Of a stretch of DNA of 64,000 nt, positions 42,351 through 50,732 are shown piece by piece. The notes under the pieces are model-generated. The model saw nothing but the letters and a program-made list of their open reading frames with translations, did no database searches and was not told the origin of the DNA. Source of the stretch: Halorubrum aquaticum (GTDB taxonomy: Archaea; Halobacteriota; Halobacteria; Halobacteriales; Haloferacaceae); NCBI RefSeq assembly GCF_900113615.1, contig NZ_FOPZ01000014.1, forward strand, positions 26,302 through 90,301, read 5' to 3'. The translations under genes and the position numbers were made by a program. The first letter of the stretch is position 1. Every line of letters starts with the position of its first letter.

Positions 42351-43690
42351 CGGCGGAGACGGCGGAGACGGCCGAGACGGCCGAGGCGGAGCGCGACGCC
42401 GACGCGAACCCGCCCGTCCGGCGCACCGGCGACTGGGACGGGGATCGACTCGCCGCCCTCGCCGACGAACACGACACTCCCCTGTACGTCCAGGACCTCG
42501 ACCGGACCCGCGAGAACTGCGAGCGACTCCGTTCGGCCTTTCCCGACGCCGACGTGCGATACGCGGTCAAGGCACACACCGGTCGCGCGGTGCTGGAGAC
42601 GGTCCGCGAGGCGGGACTCGACGCGGAGTGCGCCTCGGCTGGCGAGCTCGACCGCGCGCTCGCGGCCGGCTTCGACGGCGACCGGCTCCACTACACCGCG
42701 GTCAACCCGCCGGCCCGCGACCTCGACTACGTCGTCGACGTCGCGGAGCGGGAGCCGGACCTCACGATAACGGCCGGCGCGGTCGACACCCTCGACCGGC
42801 TGGCGGAGCGCGGCTACGACGGCCGACTGTGTCTCCGCGTGAACCCGGGCGTCGGCGCGGGCCACCACGCGAAGGTCACCACGGGCTCGGCCCCCAAGTT
42901 CGGCGTCCCTTACGACCGCGCGACACGGGTCGCCCGCGAGGCGGCCGCGCGCTTCGACGTGGTGGGCGTCCACGCGCACGCGGGCTCGGGGATCGACCCC
43001 GACCAGCTCGACAGCCACCGCGAGCTCGTCTCGCGGATGGGCGACCTCGCGCGCGACCTGATCGATCCGGACCCGGCCGTCGCCGACCCCCTCGACCTCG
43101 AGTACGTCGACGTCGGCGGCGGCTTCGGCGTTCCGTACCGCGAGGACGACGAGCCGCTCGACCTGCCCGCCGTCGCGGACGCGACGCGGGAGGCGGTCGG
43201 CGACCTCTCCGGGCTCGCGCTCGCGATCGAGCCCGGCCGGTACGTCGTCGCCGACGCGGGCGTCCTCCTGACCCGGGTGAACACGGTGAAGCCGACGCCG
43301 GAGGAGACGGTGGTCGGCGTCGACGCCGGGATGACGGACCTCCTGCGTCCGGCGATGTACGACGCGTACCACCCGATCCGGAACCTCGGCGGCGCGGCCG
43401 ACGAGCCGGCCCCGGCGGACCGGGAGGCAACGTCCGTCACGGTCGCAGGACCTATCTGTGAGACCGGCGATACCCTCTGTCGGGACCGCGCGCTTTCGCG
43501 GCCGGCCCGCGGGGACCTCCTCGCGGTCGGCGTCGCGGGCGCGTACGGATACGAGATGGCGAACCAGTACAACTCGCGGCCGCGACCCGCGGAGGTCGCG
43601 CTGACGGACGGGGAGGCGACGGTCGTCCGACGGCGCGAGCGGCTCGCGGACCTCACGACGGTCGAGGAAGCGCCGGAGGTGGGCCGATGA
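42347..43690 (+). CDS. lysA: diaminopimelate decarboxylase
   Basis: A 447-residue PLP enzyme of fold type III that decarboxylates meso-DAP to lysine. The PLP Lys is in VRYAVKAHTGR. Other motifs are CASAGELDRAL, VGVHAHAGSGI and the C-terminal AGPICETGDTL with the active-site Cys. A Thr/Glu/Ala repeat makes up the first 20 residues. It overlaps dapD upstream and dapF downstream by ATGA. Confidence 0.94.
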   Translation: MTAETAETAETAEAERDADANPPVRRTGDWDGDRLAALADEHDTPLYVQDLDRTRENCERLRSAFPDADVRYAVKAHTGRAVLETVREAGLDAECASAGELDRALAAGFDGDRLHYTAVNPPARDLDYVVDVAEREPDLTITAGAVDTLDRLAERGYDGRLCLRVNPGVGAGHHAKVTTGSAPKFGVPYDRATRVAREAAARFDVVGVHAHAGSGIDPDQLDSHRELVSRMGDLARDLIDPDPAVADPLDLEYVDVGGGFGVPYREDDEPLDLPAVADATREAVGDLSGLALAIEPGRYVVADAGVLLTRVNTVKPTPEETVVGVDAGMTDLLRPAMYDAYHPIRNLGGAADEPAPADREATSVTVAGPICETGDTLCRDRALSRPARGDLLAVGVAGAYGYEMANQYNSRPRPAEVALTDGEATVVRRRERLADLTTVEEAPEVGR

Positions 43691-44661
43691 GCGCCCACGC
43701 CGTTCCGATCGAGAAGTACCACGGCACCGGAAACGACTTCCTCGTGGTCGACGCCGCCGAGGGCGTCGGCGACCGCTCGGCGTTCGCGCGGGCGTACTGC
43801 GACCGCGAGACGGGCGTCTCGGCCGACACGGTCGACGAGGGAGGCCCGACGGAGAACGGGGCGAGCGACGCCGCCGACGACCCCACGGGTCGCCGCGGGG
43901 CCGACGGCGTCCTCTTTTTGGAGATCGGCGAGCGCTACCGCCCGACCCGCGTCGTGATGACGCTGGTCCAGCCGGACGGCTCGACTGCCGCGATGTGCGG
44001 CAACGGCGCGCGCGTCGTCGCCCGCTGGGCGCACGACCGGACCGGCGAACGCGAGTTCATGATCGACACGCAGGCGGGCACGCGCCGGGCGACCGTGAGC
44101 CCCGACGGAAGCGAGGCGACGATCGAGATGGGAACGCCGCGGTTCGACCCGGCGTCGGTGCCCGTCGACCGCGACGAGCCGCTCGTCGACGAGGAGGTCG
44201 AGGGACTGACCGTCACCGCGGTCGACACCGGCGTCCCCCACGCCGTGGCGTTCCTCGAGGGCGGCCGCGACGCGCCCGACGGGATCGACGCCGTCGACAT
44301 CGACGCGGTCGCGCCGCCCGTCAGGCACGCGGACGTCTTCCCGCAGGGCGCGAACGTGAACCTCGCGGCGGTCGTCGACGCGGGTGGCGGATCCGAGGGA
44401 GAGGCGGGGAGCGGCCGGCCGGCAGTCATCGACCAGCGGACCTTCGAGCGCGGCGTCGAGGGCGAGACGCGCTCGTGTGGCACCGGCGCGGTCGCGGTCG
44501 TCGCGGTCGCCCGCCGGCTGGGACTGATCGACGGCGACACCGCCGTGACCCGACCGCCGGGCGGCGAGTTGCGCATCACGGTTCCGGACGACGACCACGC
44601 GACGCTCACTGGCCCGGTCGCTCGCGAGTTCTCGGGGCGGGTCGCGGCGGACCCGCGATGA
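43687..44661 (+). CDS. dapF: diaminopimelate epimerase
   Basis: A 324-residue cofactor-independent epimerase that converts LL-DAP to meso-DAP. The two catalytic cysteines are in AAMCGNGARVV (C104) and TRSCGTGAVAV. An extra acidic loop of about 25 residues (48-72, GGPTENGASDAADDPTG) is inserted after the first strands compared with bacterial DapF of about 275 residues. It overlaps lysA and dapE by ATGA. Confidence 0.94.
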   Translation: MSAHAVPIEKYHGTGNDFLVVDAAEGVGDRSAFARAYCDRETGVSADTVDEGGPTENGASDAADDPTGRRGADGVLFLEIGERYRPTRVVMTLVQPDGSTAAMCGNGARVVARWAHDRTGEREFMIDTQAGTRRATVSPDGSEATIEMGTPRFDPASVPVDRDEPLVDEEVEGLTVTAVDTGVPHAVAFLEGGRDAPDGIDAVDIDAVAPPVRHADVFPQGANVNLAAVVDAGGGSEGEAGSGRPAVIDQRTFERGVEGETRSCGTGAVAVVAVARRLGLIDGDTAVTRPPGGELRITVPDDDHATLTGPVAREFSGRVAADPR

Positions 44662-45884
44662 CGGACGCGACCGACTTCGACCCGGTCGGCTTCCTCGAGG
44701 AGGCGGTTTCGACCCCCTCACACGAGGGGGTCGAGGAGATGCGACGGCTGCTCGTGGAGACGCTGGAGGGGTCCGGCGTCGACGCCGCGGTCGACGACGC
44801 CGGCTGCGTCGTCGCCGAGAAGGCCTCGCCGGGCCCCGAGAACGGCCCACACGTCGTCGTGAACACGCATATCGACACCGTCACTCCGCACGTCGCGTTC
44901 GAGCGCGACCGGGAGGCGACCGGTCCGGAGACGGGGGGAGCCGGCGACGCCGCCGACGTGATCCGCGGCCGCGGGGCGTGTGACGCCAAGGGGCCGCTCG
45001 CGGCGCTTCTGTACGGCTTCCTCGCGGCCGAGCCGGAACACGGACGGCTCACGCTGGCGGTGACGCCCGACGAGGAGACGCTCTCGCGGGGTGCCGCGAC
45101 GCTGACCGGAAAGCTCCCGGGGACCGCGGACGCCCTCGAGGGCGACCTGTACCTCGTCGGCGAGCCGACCGGCCTCGACGTCTGTACGGCCGCGAAGGGT
45201 CGGTTTCAGGGGCGGATCGAACTCGCCGGCGAGGCGGCACACGCCGCCGAGTTCGCCGGCGCGAACGCGGTCGCGGCCGCGGAGGGGGCGCTGGCCGCGG
45301 TCCGCCGGTTCGACGAGGGGACCGACGAGCACCCGCAGCTCGGCCCGCCGAAGCTCACGCCGACCGTCATCGAGGGCGGCGGCGCGACGAACCAGGTGCC
45401 CGCCGACTGCGCGATCACGGTCGACCGGCGGAGCGTGCCCCCCGAAACGGCGGAGGAATTCCGGAGCGCCCTCGAGGCGGCGGTTCGGGAAGCGATCGGT
45501 TCGGCCGACGCGGCGGACGATCCGACGGGCACGACCGACGGCGCGGTCGACGCTCGGGTGACGCTCACCGACCGCGAGTCCCCGTTCTTCGAGGCGTTCT
45601 CGACCGATCCGGACCACGAGTTCGTCGAGACCGTGGCGGCGGCGGCACGGACCGCGACCGCGGACGCGGGACTCCCGGCCGGGCGCGGGGGCGAGGTGCG
45701 GCCGTTCGGCGCGGCCACCGAGGCGTCGTACTTCGCGCCGGCACCCACGGTCGTCTTCGGGCCGGGCGACCTCGCGGACGACGCCGGCGCGGTGGCACAC
45801 GCCGAACGCGAGTACGTGAGGGTCCGAGAGGTGGAGGCGGCGGCCGCGACGGTCGCGGCCGTCCTCGATCGTACGCTCGGTTGA
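44658..45884 (+). CDS. dapE: succinyl-diaminopimelate desuccinylase
   Basis: A 408-residue M20-family di-zinc amidohydrolase that removes succinate from N-succinyl-LL-DAP. Metal and catalytic motifs are NTHIDTVTP, RGACDAKG, TPDEETL and GEPTG. It is the last gene of the operon; its start overlaps dapF by ATGA. Its place in the operon assigns DapE rather than ArgE activity. Confidence 0.9.
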   Translation: MTDATDFDPVGFLEEAVSTPSHEGVEEMRRLLVETLEGSGVDAAVDDAGCVVAEKASPGPENGPHVVVNTHIDTVTPHVAFERDREATGPETGGAGDAADVIRGRGACDAKGPLAALLYGFLAAEPEHGRLTLAVTPDEETLSRGAATLTGKLPGTADALEGDLYLVGEPTGLDVCTAAKGRFQGRIELAGEAAHAAEFAGANAVAAAEGALAAVRRFDEGTDEHPQLGPPKLTPTVIEGGGATNQVPADCAITVDRRSVPPETAEEFRSALEAAVREAIGSADAADDPTGTTDGAVDARVTLTDRESPFFEAFSTDPDHEFVETVAAAARTATADAGLPAGRGGEVRPFGAATEASYFAPAPTVVFGPGDLADDAGAVAHAEREYVRVREVEAAAATVAAVLDRTLG

Positions 45885-45920
45885 GACGGGGTGCGGGAGC
45901 GGTTCGGCCGGTGGCCCGCG

Positions 45921-46304
45921 CTACCCGACGAAGAAGTCGATCGCGTCGTGTTTCGACTGCCCCTTGTACAGCTCGGAGTAGCCGCAGTTCGCACACGAGA
46001 CGACGACGAACCGGCGGTTCTGAACGTCGAACAGCTTCGTGAGCCCGGTTCCGCTCGTCGCGATCTCGTCGGTCTCGGTCTCCTCGCCGCCGCATTTGGG
46101 ACAGCCGGTGTCGTCGGAGCCGAGGGTCTCCGGATCGGCGTCGGCGCGGCTCTCGTTCCAATCTCCGCTCTCGTCGTCGTACTCGGCGCGACCGGGACCG
46201 GGGCCGTCGTCGTCGCCGGTCGCTCGATCGCCGCCGCCGCTCCCGGCGTCCGTCGAGTCGTCGCCGAAGACCGAGTAGCTCGTGTCGTTGTCGTCGGAGG
46301 GCAT
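45921..46304 (-). CDS. zinc-ribbon nucleic-acid-binding protein (DUF2082-like)
   Basis: A 127-residue protein with a low-complexity acidic N-terminal half (Asp/Gly/Ser) and a C-terminal zinc ribbon: GCPKCGG and SCANCGYSELYKG, with LTKLFDVQNRRFVVV between them. This matches the DUF2082 (zinc_ribbon_13) group. It is probably a small nucleic-acid- or protein-binding factor. It is convergent with dapE. Confidence 0.78.
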   Translation of the reverse strand: MPSDDNDTSYSVFGDDSTDAGSGGGDRATGDDDGPGPGRAEYDDESGDWNESRADADPETLGSDDTGCPKCGGEETETDEIATSGTGLTKLFDVQNRRFVVVSCANCGYSELYKGQSKHDAIDFFVG

Positions 46305-46382
46305 CGGTTCGACGCTGAACCGTCGCGGATAAAGGCTTTCCGGCGGTCACTCCGGTCGCTCGCCCTGGCGAGCACGACGACG

Positions 46383-46880
46383 CTACAGCAGGAACCGCTC
46401 CTCGTGCTCGTCGATGTCGACGAAGTCGTCGACGGCGGCGACCAGTTCGTCGGCCGTGGAGCTTCCGAGCCCGATCGCCTCGACGCGGACGCCCTCGTGT
46501 CTGAGGTGTGAACAGAGCCGGGCGAAGTCGCCGTCGCCGGTACACAACACCACGGTGTCGACGTGGTTCGCGAGCGTCACCGCGTCGAGGCTCATTCCAA
46601 CGTCCCAGTCGGCCTTCTTCGAGCCGTCCGCGAACGTCTTGATGTCCTTGATCTTGGCCTCGAAGCCGATGTCGCGGAGCGCCTCGAAGAAGCTCTCCTC
46701 CTCCGGCGAGTCGGCGCGGATCACGTACGCGATGGCCCGGACCAGCGACCGCTCGCGGACCGCCTCCTCGAGCAGCGCCGAGTAGTCGATGTTCCGCGAG
46801 TACCGGCTCTGTGCGGAGTGATAGAGGTTCTGTGAGTCGGCGAGGACGCCGACGCGCTGTGCGGGATGAGTGTCGACCAT
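46383..46880 (-). CDS. NYN-domain (LabA/PIN-like) protein
   Basis: A 165-residue PIN-fold protein of the NYN/LabA group, possibly an RNase. Conserved acidic residues fit the metal site: VLADSQNLYHSA (Asp near the N-terminus), KKADWDVGMSLDAV and CTGDGDFARLC. Function is unknown in haloarchaea. It is divergent from the GH68 gene, with a TATA-like ctaatcgg about 27 nt upstream of its ATG. Confidence 0.82.
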   Translation of the reverse strand: MVDTHPAQRVGVLADSQNLYHSAQSRYSRNIDYSALLEEAVRERSLVRAIAYVIRADSPEEESFFEALRDIGFEAKIKDIKTFADGSKKADWDVGMSLDAVTLANHVDTVVLCTGDGDFARLCSHLRHEGVRVEAIGLGSSTADELVAAVDDFVDIDEHEERFLL

Positions 46881-47014
46881 ACGGGACCGACCACCGGCAC
46901 CGATTAGGGCTTTGGGATCCGGCGCGAACGCGTGTCGGACCGGTCTCCACCACGTGACGGTCCAGTTTCAACGGGTGTAGTAACCGTTTTTTGCCCCACC
47001 GTCGAACGGCCGTT

Positions 47015-48301
47015 ATGACGAACGACAGCGACGGTCGCGCCGTCTGGACGCGGGAGGCTGCCGGCCGGATCGAGCGTACGGACGACACCGTCGCACCGGT
47101 CATCTATCCGCCGGAGACCGACCGGTTCGACGGGTTCCACGTCTGGGACACGTGGCCGCTTCGGAACCGCGACGGATCGCTCGCGGAGATCGGGGGCTAC
47201 CGCGTCGTCTGTGCGCTCACGACGACCGACGACCTGCTCCCGGGCAAGCGTCACGACGTGGCGTCGATCCACTACTTCACGTCGCCGGACGGGGAGTCCT
47301 GGAGCCACGGCGGTCCCCTCTTCTCGGGCGACGCGCTCGGGTCGCGACAGTGGGCCGGCTCGACGATGGTCGACGACGGAGACGTGTACGCCTTCTACAC
47401 CGCCGCGGGCGAGCGCGGCGAGGACGAGCTCGCGTACACCCAGCGGATCGCGGGCGCGACGGGCGGCACGGTGCGCGTCGAGGACGACGGGCTCCGGATC
47501 GACGGCGAGTGGGACCACGAGGTCCTGTTGGAGCCGGACGGCGACCTCTACGAGCGGGAGGCGCAGTCGCGGGGGATGACCTACACCTTCCGGGACCCGT
47601 GGTTCTTCGAGGACCCCGCGAGCGGCGAGACGTACCTCCTCTTCGAGGCGAACACCCCGATCCCCGAGGACGCGGACCCGTGTGAGGACCCGGAGGCCGC
47701 GTCGTTCAACGGCAGCGTCGGGATCGCGCGCTCGCCGACCGGCGATCCGACCGAGTGGGAACTGGAACCGCCGCTTCTCGACGCGGTCTGTGTCAACCAG
47801 GAACTGGAGCGGCCACACCTCGTCGTCCGGGACGGCACGTACTACCTGTTCGTCTCCAGTCACCAGCACACCTTCGCGCCGGGTATCGTCGGACACGACG
47901 CGCTGTACGGCTTCGTCGCCGACGACCTCCGCGGCGAGTACCGGCCGCTGAACGGCCACGGCATGGTGGCGACCAACCCCGCGAACGCGCCGTTCCAGTC
48001 GTACTCGTGGACCGCCTACGACCACGGCGACGAGGTGCTCGTGGCGAGCTTCTTCAACTACTACGAGTACGTCGGCGCGAATCTCGACGGGATCGCGGAC
48101 CTTCCCGAGAGCGAGCAGCGTCGCCGGTTCGGCGGAACCCTCGCGCCGACGCTCCGAATCGGCCTCGAGGGCGACCGGACCGAACTGCTCGGGACGCTCC
48201 GACACGGTTCCCTGCCGCTCCCGTCGGAGAAACTCGCCCCGATCGACCGCGGCGGTCGACCGAAAGGGACCGACAGAGGTGGCGGTTCCTACCGGTCCTA
48301 G
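47015..48301 (+). CDS. GH68 fructosyltransferase (inulosucrase/levansucrase type)
   Basis: A 428-residue GH68 enzyme that transfers fructose from sucrose to build fructan. The catalytic triad is visible: nucleophile Asp45 in VWDTWPL, transition-state Asp194 in TFRDPWFF, and acid/base Glu265 in QELERPH. Known haloarchaeal GH68 enzymes make inulin-type fructans, so inulosucrase is plausible. There is no signal peptide, unlike bacterial SacB. A TATA-like cgttttttg lies about 26 nt before the ATG. Its stop is shared as CTAG with the convergent gene. Confidence 0.9.
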   Translation: MTNDSDGRAVWTREAAGRIERTDDTVAPVIYPPETDRFDGFHVWDTWPLRNRDGSLAEIGGYRVVCALTTTDDLLPGKRHDVASIHYFTSPDGESWSHGGPLFSGDALGSRQWAGSTMVDDGDVYAFYTAAGERGEDELAYTQRIAGATGGTVRVEDDGLRIDGEWDHEVLLEPDGDLYEREAQSRGMTYTFRDPWFFEDPASGETYLLFEANTPIPEDADPCEDPEAASFNGSVGIARSPTGDPTEWELEPPLLDAVCVNQELERPHLVVRDGTYYLFVSSHQHTFAPGIVGHDALYGFVADDLRGEYRPLNGHGMVATNPANAPFQSYSWTAYDHGDEVLVASFFNYYEYVGANLDGIADLPESEQRRRFGGTLAPTLRIGLEGDRTELLGTLRHGSLPLPSEKLAPIDRGGRPKGTDRGGGSYRS

Positions 48302-49062
48302 CGGGTCAGATCCGGCAGCGACGCCACGTCGACCCGCGCGGGCTCGGGCGGCTCCGCGTCCGGGCCGTCGACGACGGCGAGATCGCCGAGAGACGTCGAT
48401 TCCGGGTCCGTTTCCCCGGCCGCGTCCGTGAGAACGACCACGCCGCCGCGAGCGAGCGGCGCGACCACGCCCGCCGCGACCGTCCGCGAGTCGGCGAGCG
48501 TCGTCCGGACGACGACCCGCGTTCCGGGGTCGATCCCGTGCTCCGTCGCCGCCGCCTCCGCCGCGTCGACGAGCCGACCGTGCGAGACGGTTCCGCCCTC
48601 GCCGCGGACGACGGGATCGCTCGGGGAGACGGTCGACGGCGGCGTGGCCGGGTTCTCGCTCCAGAGCTCCTGCTCCCAGTGCGTCGTCTCGGGACGCTCC
48701 GGCGGTCCGCCGAACGCGGCGATGTTCGTTCCGGGTCGCGGGTCGAGTGCCGATCCGTCCGCGACGGGGACCACCACGACGCGGTCGCCGGCCGCGACGC
48801 CAGCGTCGGGGTCGAACCTGACCGCCGCCCCGAGGCGTGCCGCGCCGAGGAACGCGAGCGTCGCGTGGAGCCCCGGGGTCGGGTCGACGGCGACCGTCGA
48901 CCCCTCGCGTGCGCCGAGATAGCGAAGCACGTTCGCCGCCTTGTACCCGTTGGTGATCAGGTCGTGAGCGGTCCGCTCGCGGCCGTCCGGCGTGACGAGC
49001 GCGGGGTCGCGGCTCCGCCGGTCGCGCGCGAGCAGGTCGCCGACGACGTCGATCCCCGCCAC
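48298..49062 (-). CDS. truncated AMP-binding (acyl-CoA synthetase-like) protein
   Basis: A 254-residue protein resembling only the N-terminal part of acyl-CoA/AMP-forming synthetases, which are usually 500-600 residues. TPDGRERTAHDLITNGYKAA and NVLRYLGAREGSTVAV are the opening strands and helices. The P-loop-like TSGTTGxPKG motif is replaced by VRGEGGTVSHGR, and the C-terminal adenylation motifs are missing, so adenylation is unlikely. It may be a regulatory or scaffold remnant. It follows the cupin gene by one base. Confidence 0.65.
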   Translation of the reverse strand: MAGIDVVGDLLARDRRSRDPALVTPDGRERTAHDLITNGYKAANVLRYLGAREGSTVAVDPTPGLHATLAFLGAARLGAAVRFDPDAGVAAGDRVVVVPVADGSALDPRPGTNIAAFGGPPERPETTHWEQELWSENPATPPSTVSPSDPVVRGEGGTVSHGRLVDAAEAAATEHGIDPGTRVVVRTTLADSRTVAAGVVAPLARGGVVVLTDAAGETDPESTSLGDLAVVDGPDAEPPEPARVDVASLPDLTR

Positions 49063-49063
49063 T

Positions 49064-49384
49064 TCAGGGCGCGCCCGCGACGACCATCCGGGAGCCGTCC
49101 GCCTCGAACGAGAGCGTCCGGCTCGACTCGGGGTCGACGCGGACCGCGTCGCCGGCCGCGAGCGCGACCGACTCGCCGTCGACGTCCATCGTCGCCTCGC
49201 CCTCGAGGAGGACGTACACCTCCTCCTGGCCGTCCTCCGCGTGGTCGTGTTCCATCCCGTCCCAGTCGGCGTCGCCCTCGACGACGGTCACGCCGAGCTC
49301 GGCGCAGTCGAGCGCCTCGCGCAGGAAGTACATGCCGGGCGCCTTCGGTTCGACGTCGGTGTAGGCGGCTTCGTCGTAGCCCAT
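49064..49384 (-). CDS. cupin-domain protein
   Basis: A 106-residue single cupin. The metal motif is MEHDHAEDGQEEVYVLLEG (His-x-His-Glu); the second conserved motif is partial (LAAGDAVRVDPESSRTLSF). Its stop is immediately followed by the GTG of the AMP-binding-like gene, so the two are co-transcribed. The substrate is unknown. Confidence 0.8.
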   Translation of the reverse strand: MGYDEAAYTDVEPKAPGMYFLREALDCAELGVTVVEGDADWDGMEHDHAEDGQEEVYVLLEGEATMDVDGESVALAAGDAVRVDPESSRTLSFEADGSRMVVAGAP

Positions 49385-49439
49385 ACCCTCGCTTGGGTCG
49401 GAGGCCCGAAAAGCCTATCCTCGGATCCGGTTCCGCCGC

Positions 49440-50606
49440 TCAGAAGGTGCTCTTCAGCTTCTCGAAGAAGCCGCCGCCGACGTCGATGTCCTCGCCGCCC
49501 GCCTCCGCGAACGCCTCCAGCGCCTCGCGCTGTTCCTCGTTGAGGGAGTCGGGAACGACGACGGCGACCTGGACGTAGAGGTCGCCGCGGCCGCGACGCC
49601 GGAGGTGGGGCATCCCCTTCCCCTTCAGCCGGAACGTCTCGCCGCTCTGGGTGCCCGCGGGCACGTCCATCTCGACCGTCCCGTCGACCGTCTCCACGTC
49701 GATCGTGTCGCCGAAGACCGCCTGCGGGAACGAGACCGCCTCGTTGACGCGGAGGTCGTCGCCGTCGCGCTCGAACCGGTCGCCGACGTCGACGTCGACC
49801 TCGATCAGCAGGTCGCCGTTCGGCCCGCCGTTCTCGCCGGGCGCGCCCTCGCGCTCCATCCGCAGGCTCTGCCCCGACTGGATCCCGGCCGGCACCTCGA
49901 CGGTGAGCGTGGCCTCCTCGCGGGCGATCCCGTCGCCGCCGCAGTCGGGACAGTCCTCGCTGTACACCTCGCCCGCGCCCTCACACCGCGGACAGGTGGA
50001 GGTCTGCTGGACGCGCCCGAGCGGCGTCTGCTGGACCTGCCGGACTTGCCCCTGCCCGTTACACTGCGGACAGGTGTTCACGTCGGCGTCGGAGGGGTGG
50101 CCCTCGCCGTCGCAGGTGTCACACCGGGTGGGTCGCGTGATCGTGAACTGCTTTTCGGTCCCCTCGAAGGCCTCCTCGAGGTCGACGGTGAGGCCCGTCC
50201 GGAGGTCCGTGCCCTGTCGCGGGCGGTCGTCCCGGCGGCCGCCGCGGCCGCCCGGACCGCCGCCACCGCCGAAGAACTGGTTGAAGATGTCCTCGAAGCC
50301 ACCGGCACCGCCGCCCGCGCCGCCGAACGGCCCCCCGGCGCCGCCGGGGCCGGCACCGCCGCCGGTCGCGCCGTGTTTGTCGGCCTCGGTGAACCGGTCG
50401 TGGCCGAGCTGGTCGTACTGGCGGCGTTTCTCCTCGTCGGTGAGCACCTCCTTGGCCTTCTGTATCCGCTTGAACCGCTCCTCGGCGTCGTCGTCGTCGC
50501 TGACGTCGGGGTGGTGTTTCGCGGCCTTCTTCCGGTACGCCTTCTTGATCTCGTCCTCGCTGGCGTCCCGGGAGACACCCAAGACGTCGTAGAAGTCCTC
50601 GCTCAT
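49440..50606 (-). CDS. dnaJ: chaperone DnaJ (Hsp40)
   Basis: A 388-residue type I Hsp40. The J domain (residues 1-70) has the HPD motif ([11 protein letters not shown]). A Gly/Phe-rich region (70-125) and four CxxCxGxG zinc repeats ([38 protein letters not shown]) follow, then the beta client-binding domain. It works with DnaK, encoded 127 bp upstream on the same strand. Confidence 0.96.
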   Translation of the reverse strand: MSEDFYDVLGVSRDASEDEIKKAYRKKAAKHHPDVSDDDDAEERFKRIQKAKEVLTDEEKRRQYDQLGHDRFTEADKHGATGGGAGPGGAGGPFGGAGGGAGGFEDIFNQFFGGGGGPGGRGGRRDDRPRQGTDLRTGLTVDLEEAFEGTEKQFTITRPTRCDTCDGEGHPSDADVNTCPQCNGQGQVRQVQQTPLGRVQQTSTCPRCEGAGEVYSEDCPDCGGDGIAREEATLTVEVPAGIQSGQSLRMEREGAPGENGGPNGDLLIEVDVDVGDRFERDGDDLRVNEAVSFPQAVFGDTIDVETVDGTVEMDVPAGTQSGETFRLKGKGMPHLRRRGRGDLYVQVAVVVPDSLNEEQREALEAFAEAGGEDIDVGGGFFEKLKSTF

Positions 50607-50732
50607 GCGTTACGTTGGTGTGTGGTCGTGGTTCGGTCGTGTTAAGCGGCGCGGCCGACGGCGGCACCGTGGCCGGCCCGTTCGGCGGCGATACGGTCGG
50701 TCACGACGCGGCCGATCGCGGCGCGTCGGCGA

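Noticed and set aside
47755..49578. 607-codon plus-strand ORF over 47.8-49.6 kb
   Set aside because: Arg/Pro-rich alternative frame across the GH68 gene and the antisense of three minus-strand genes.
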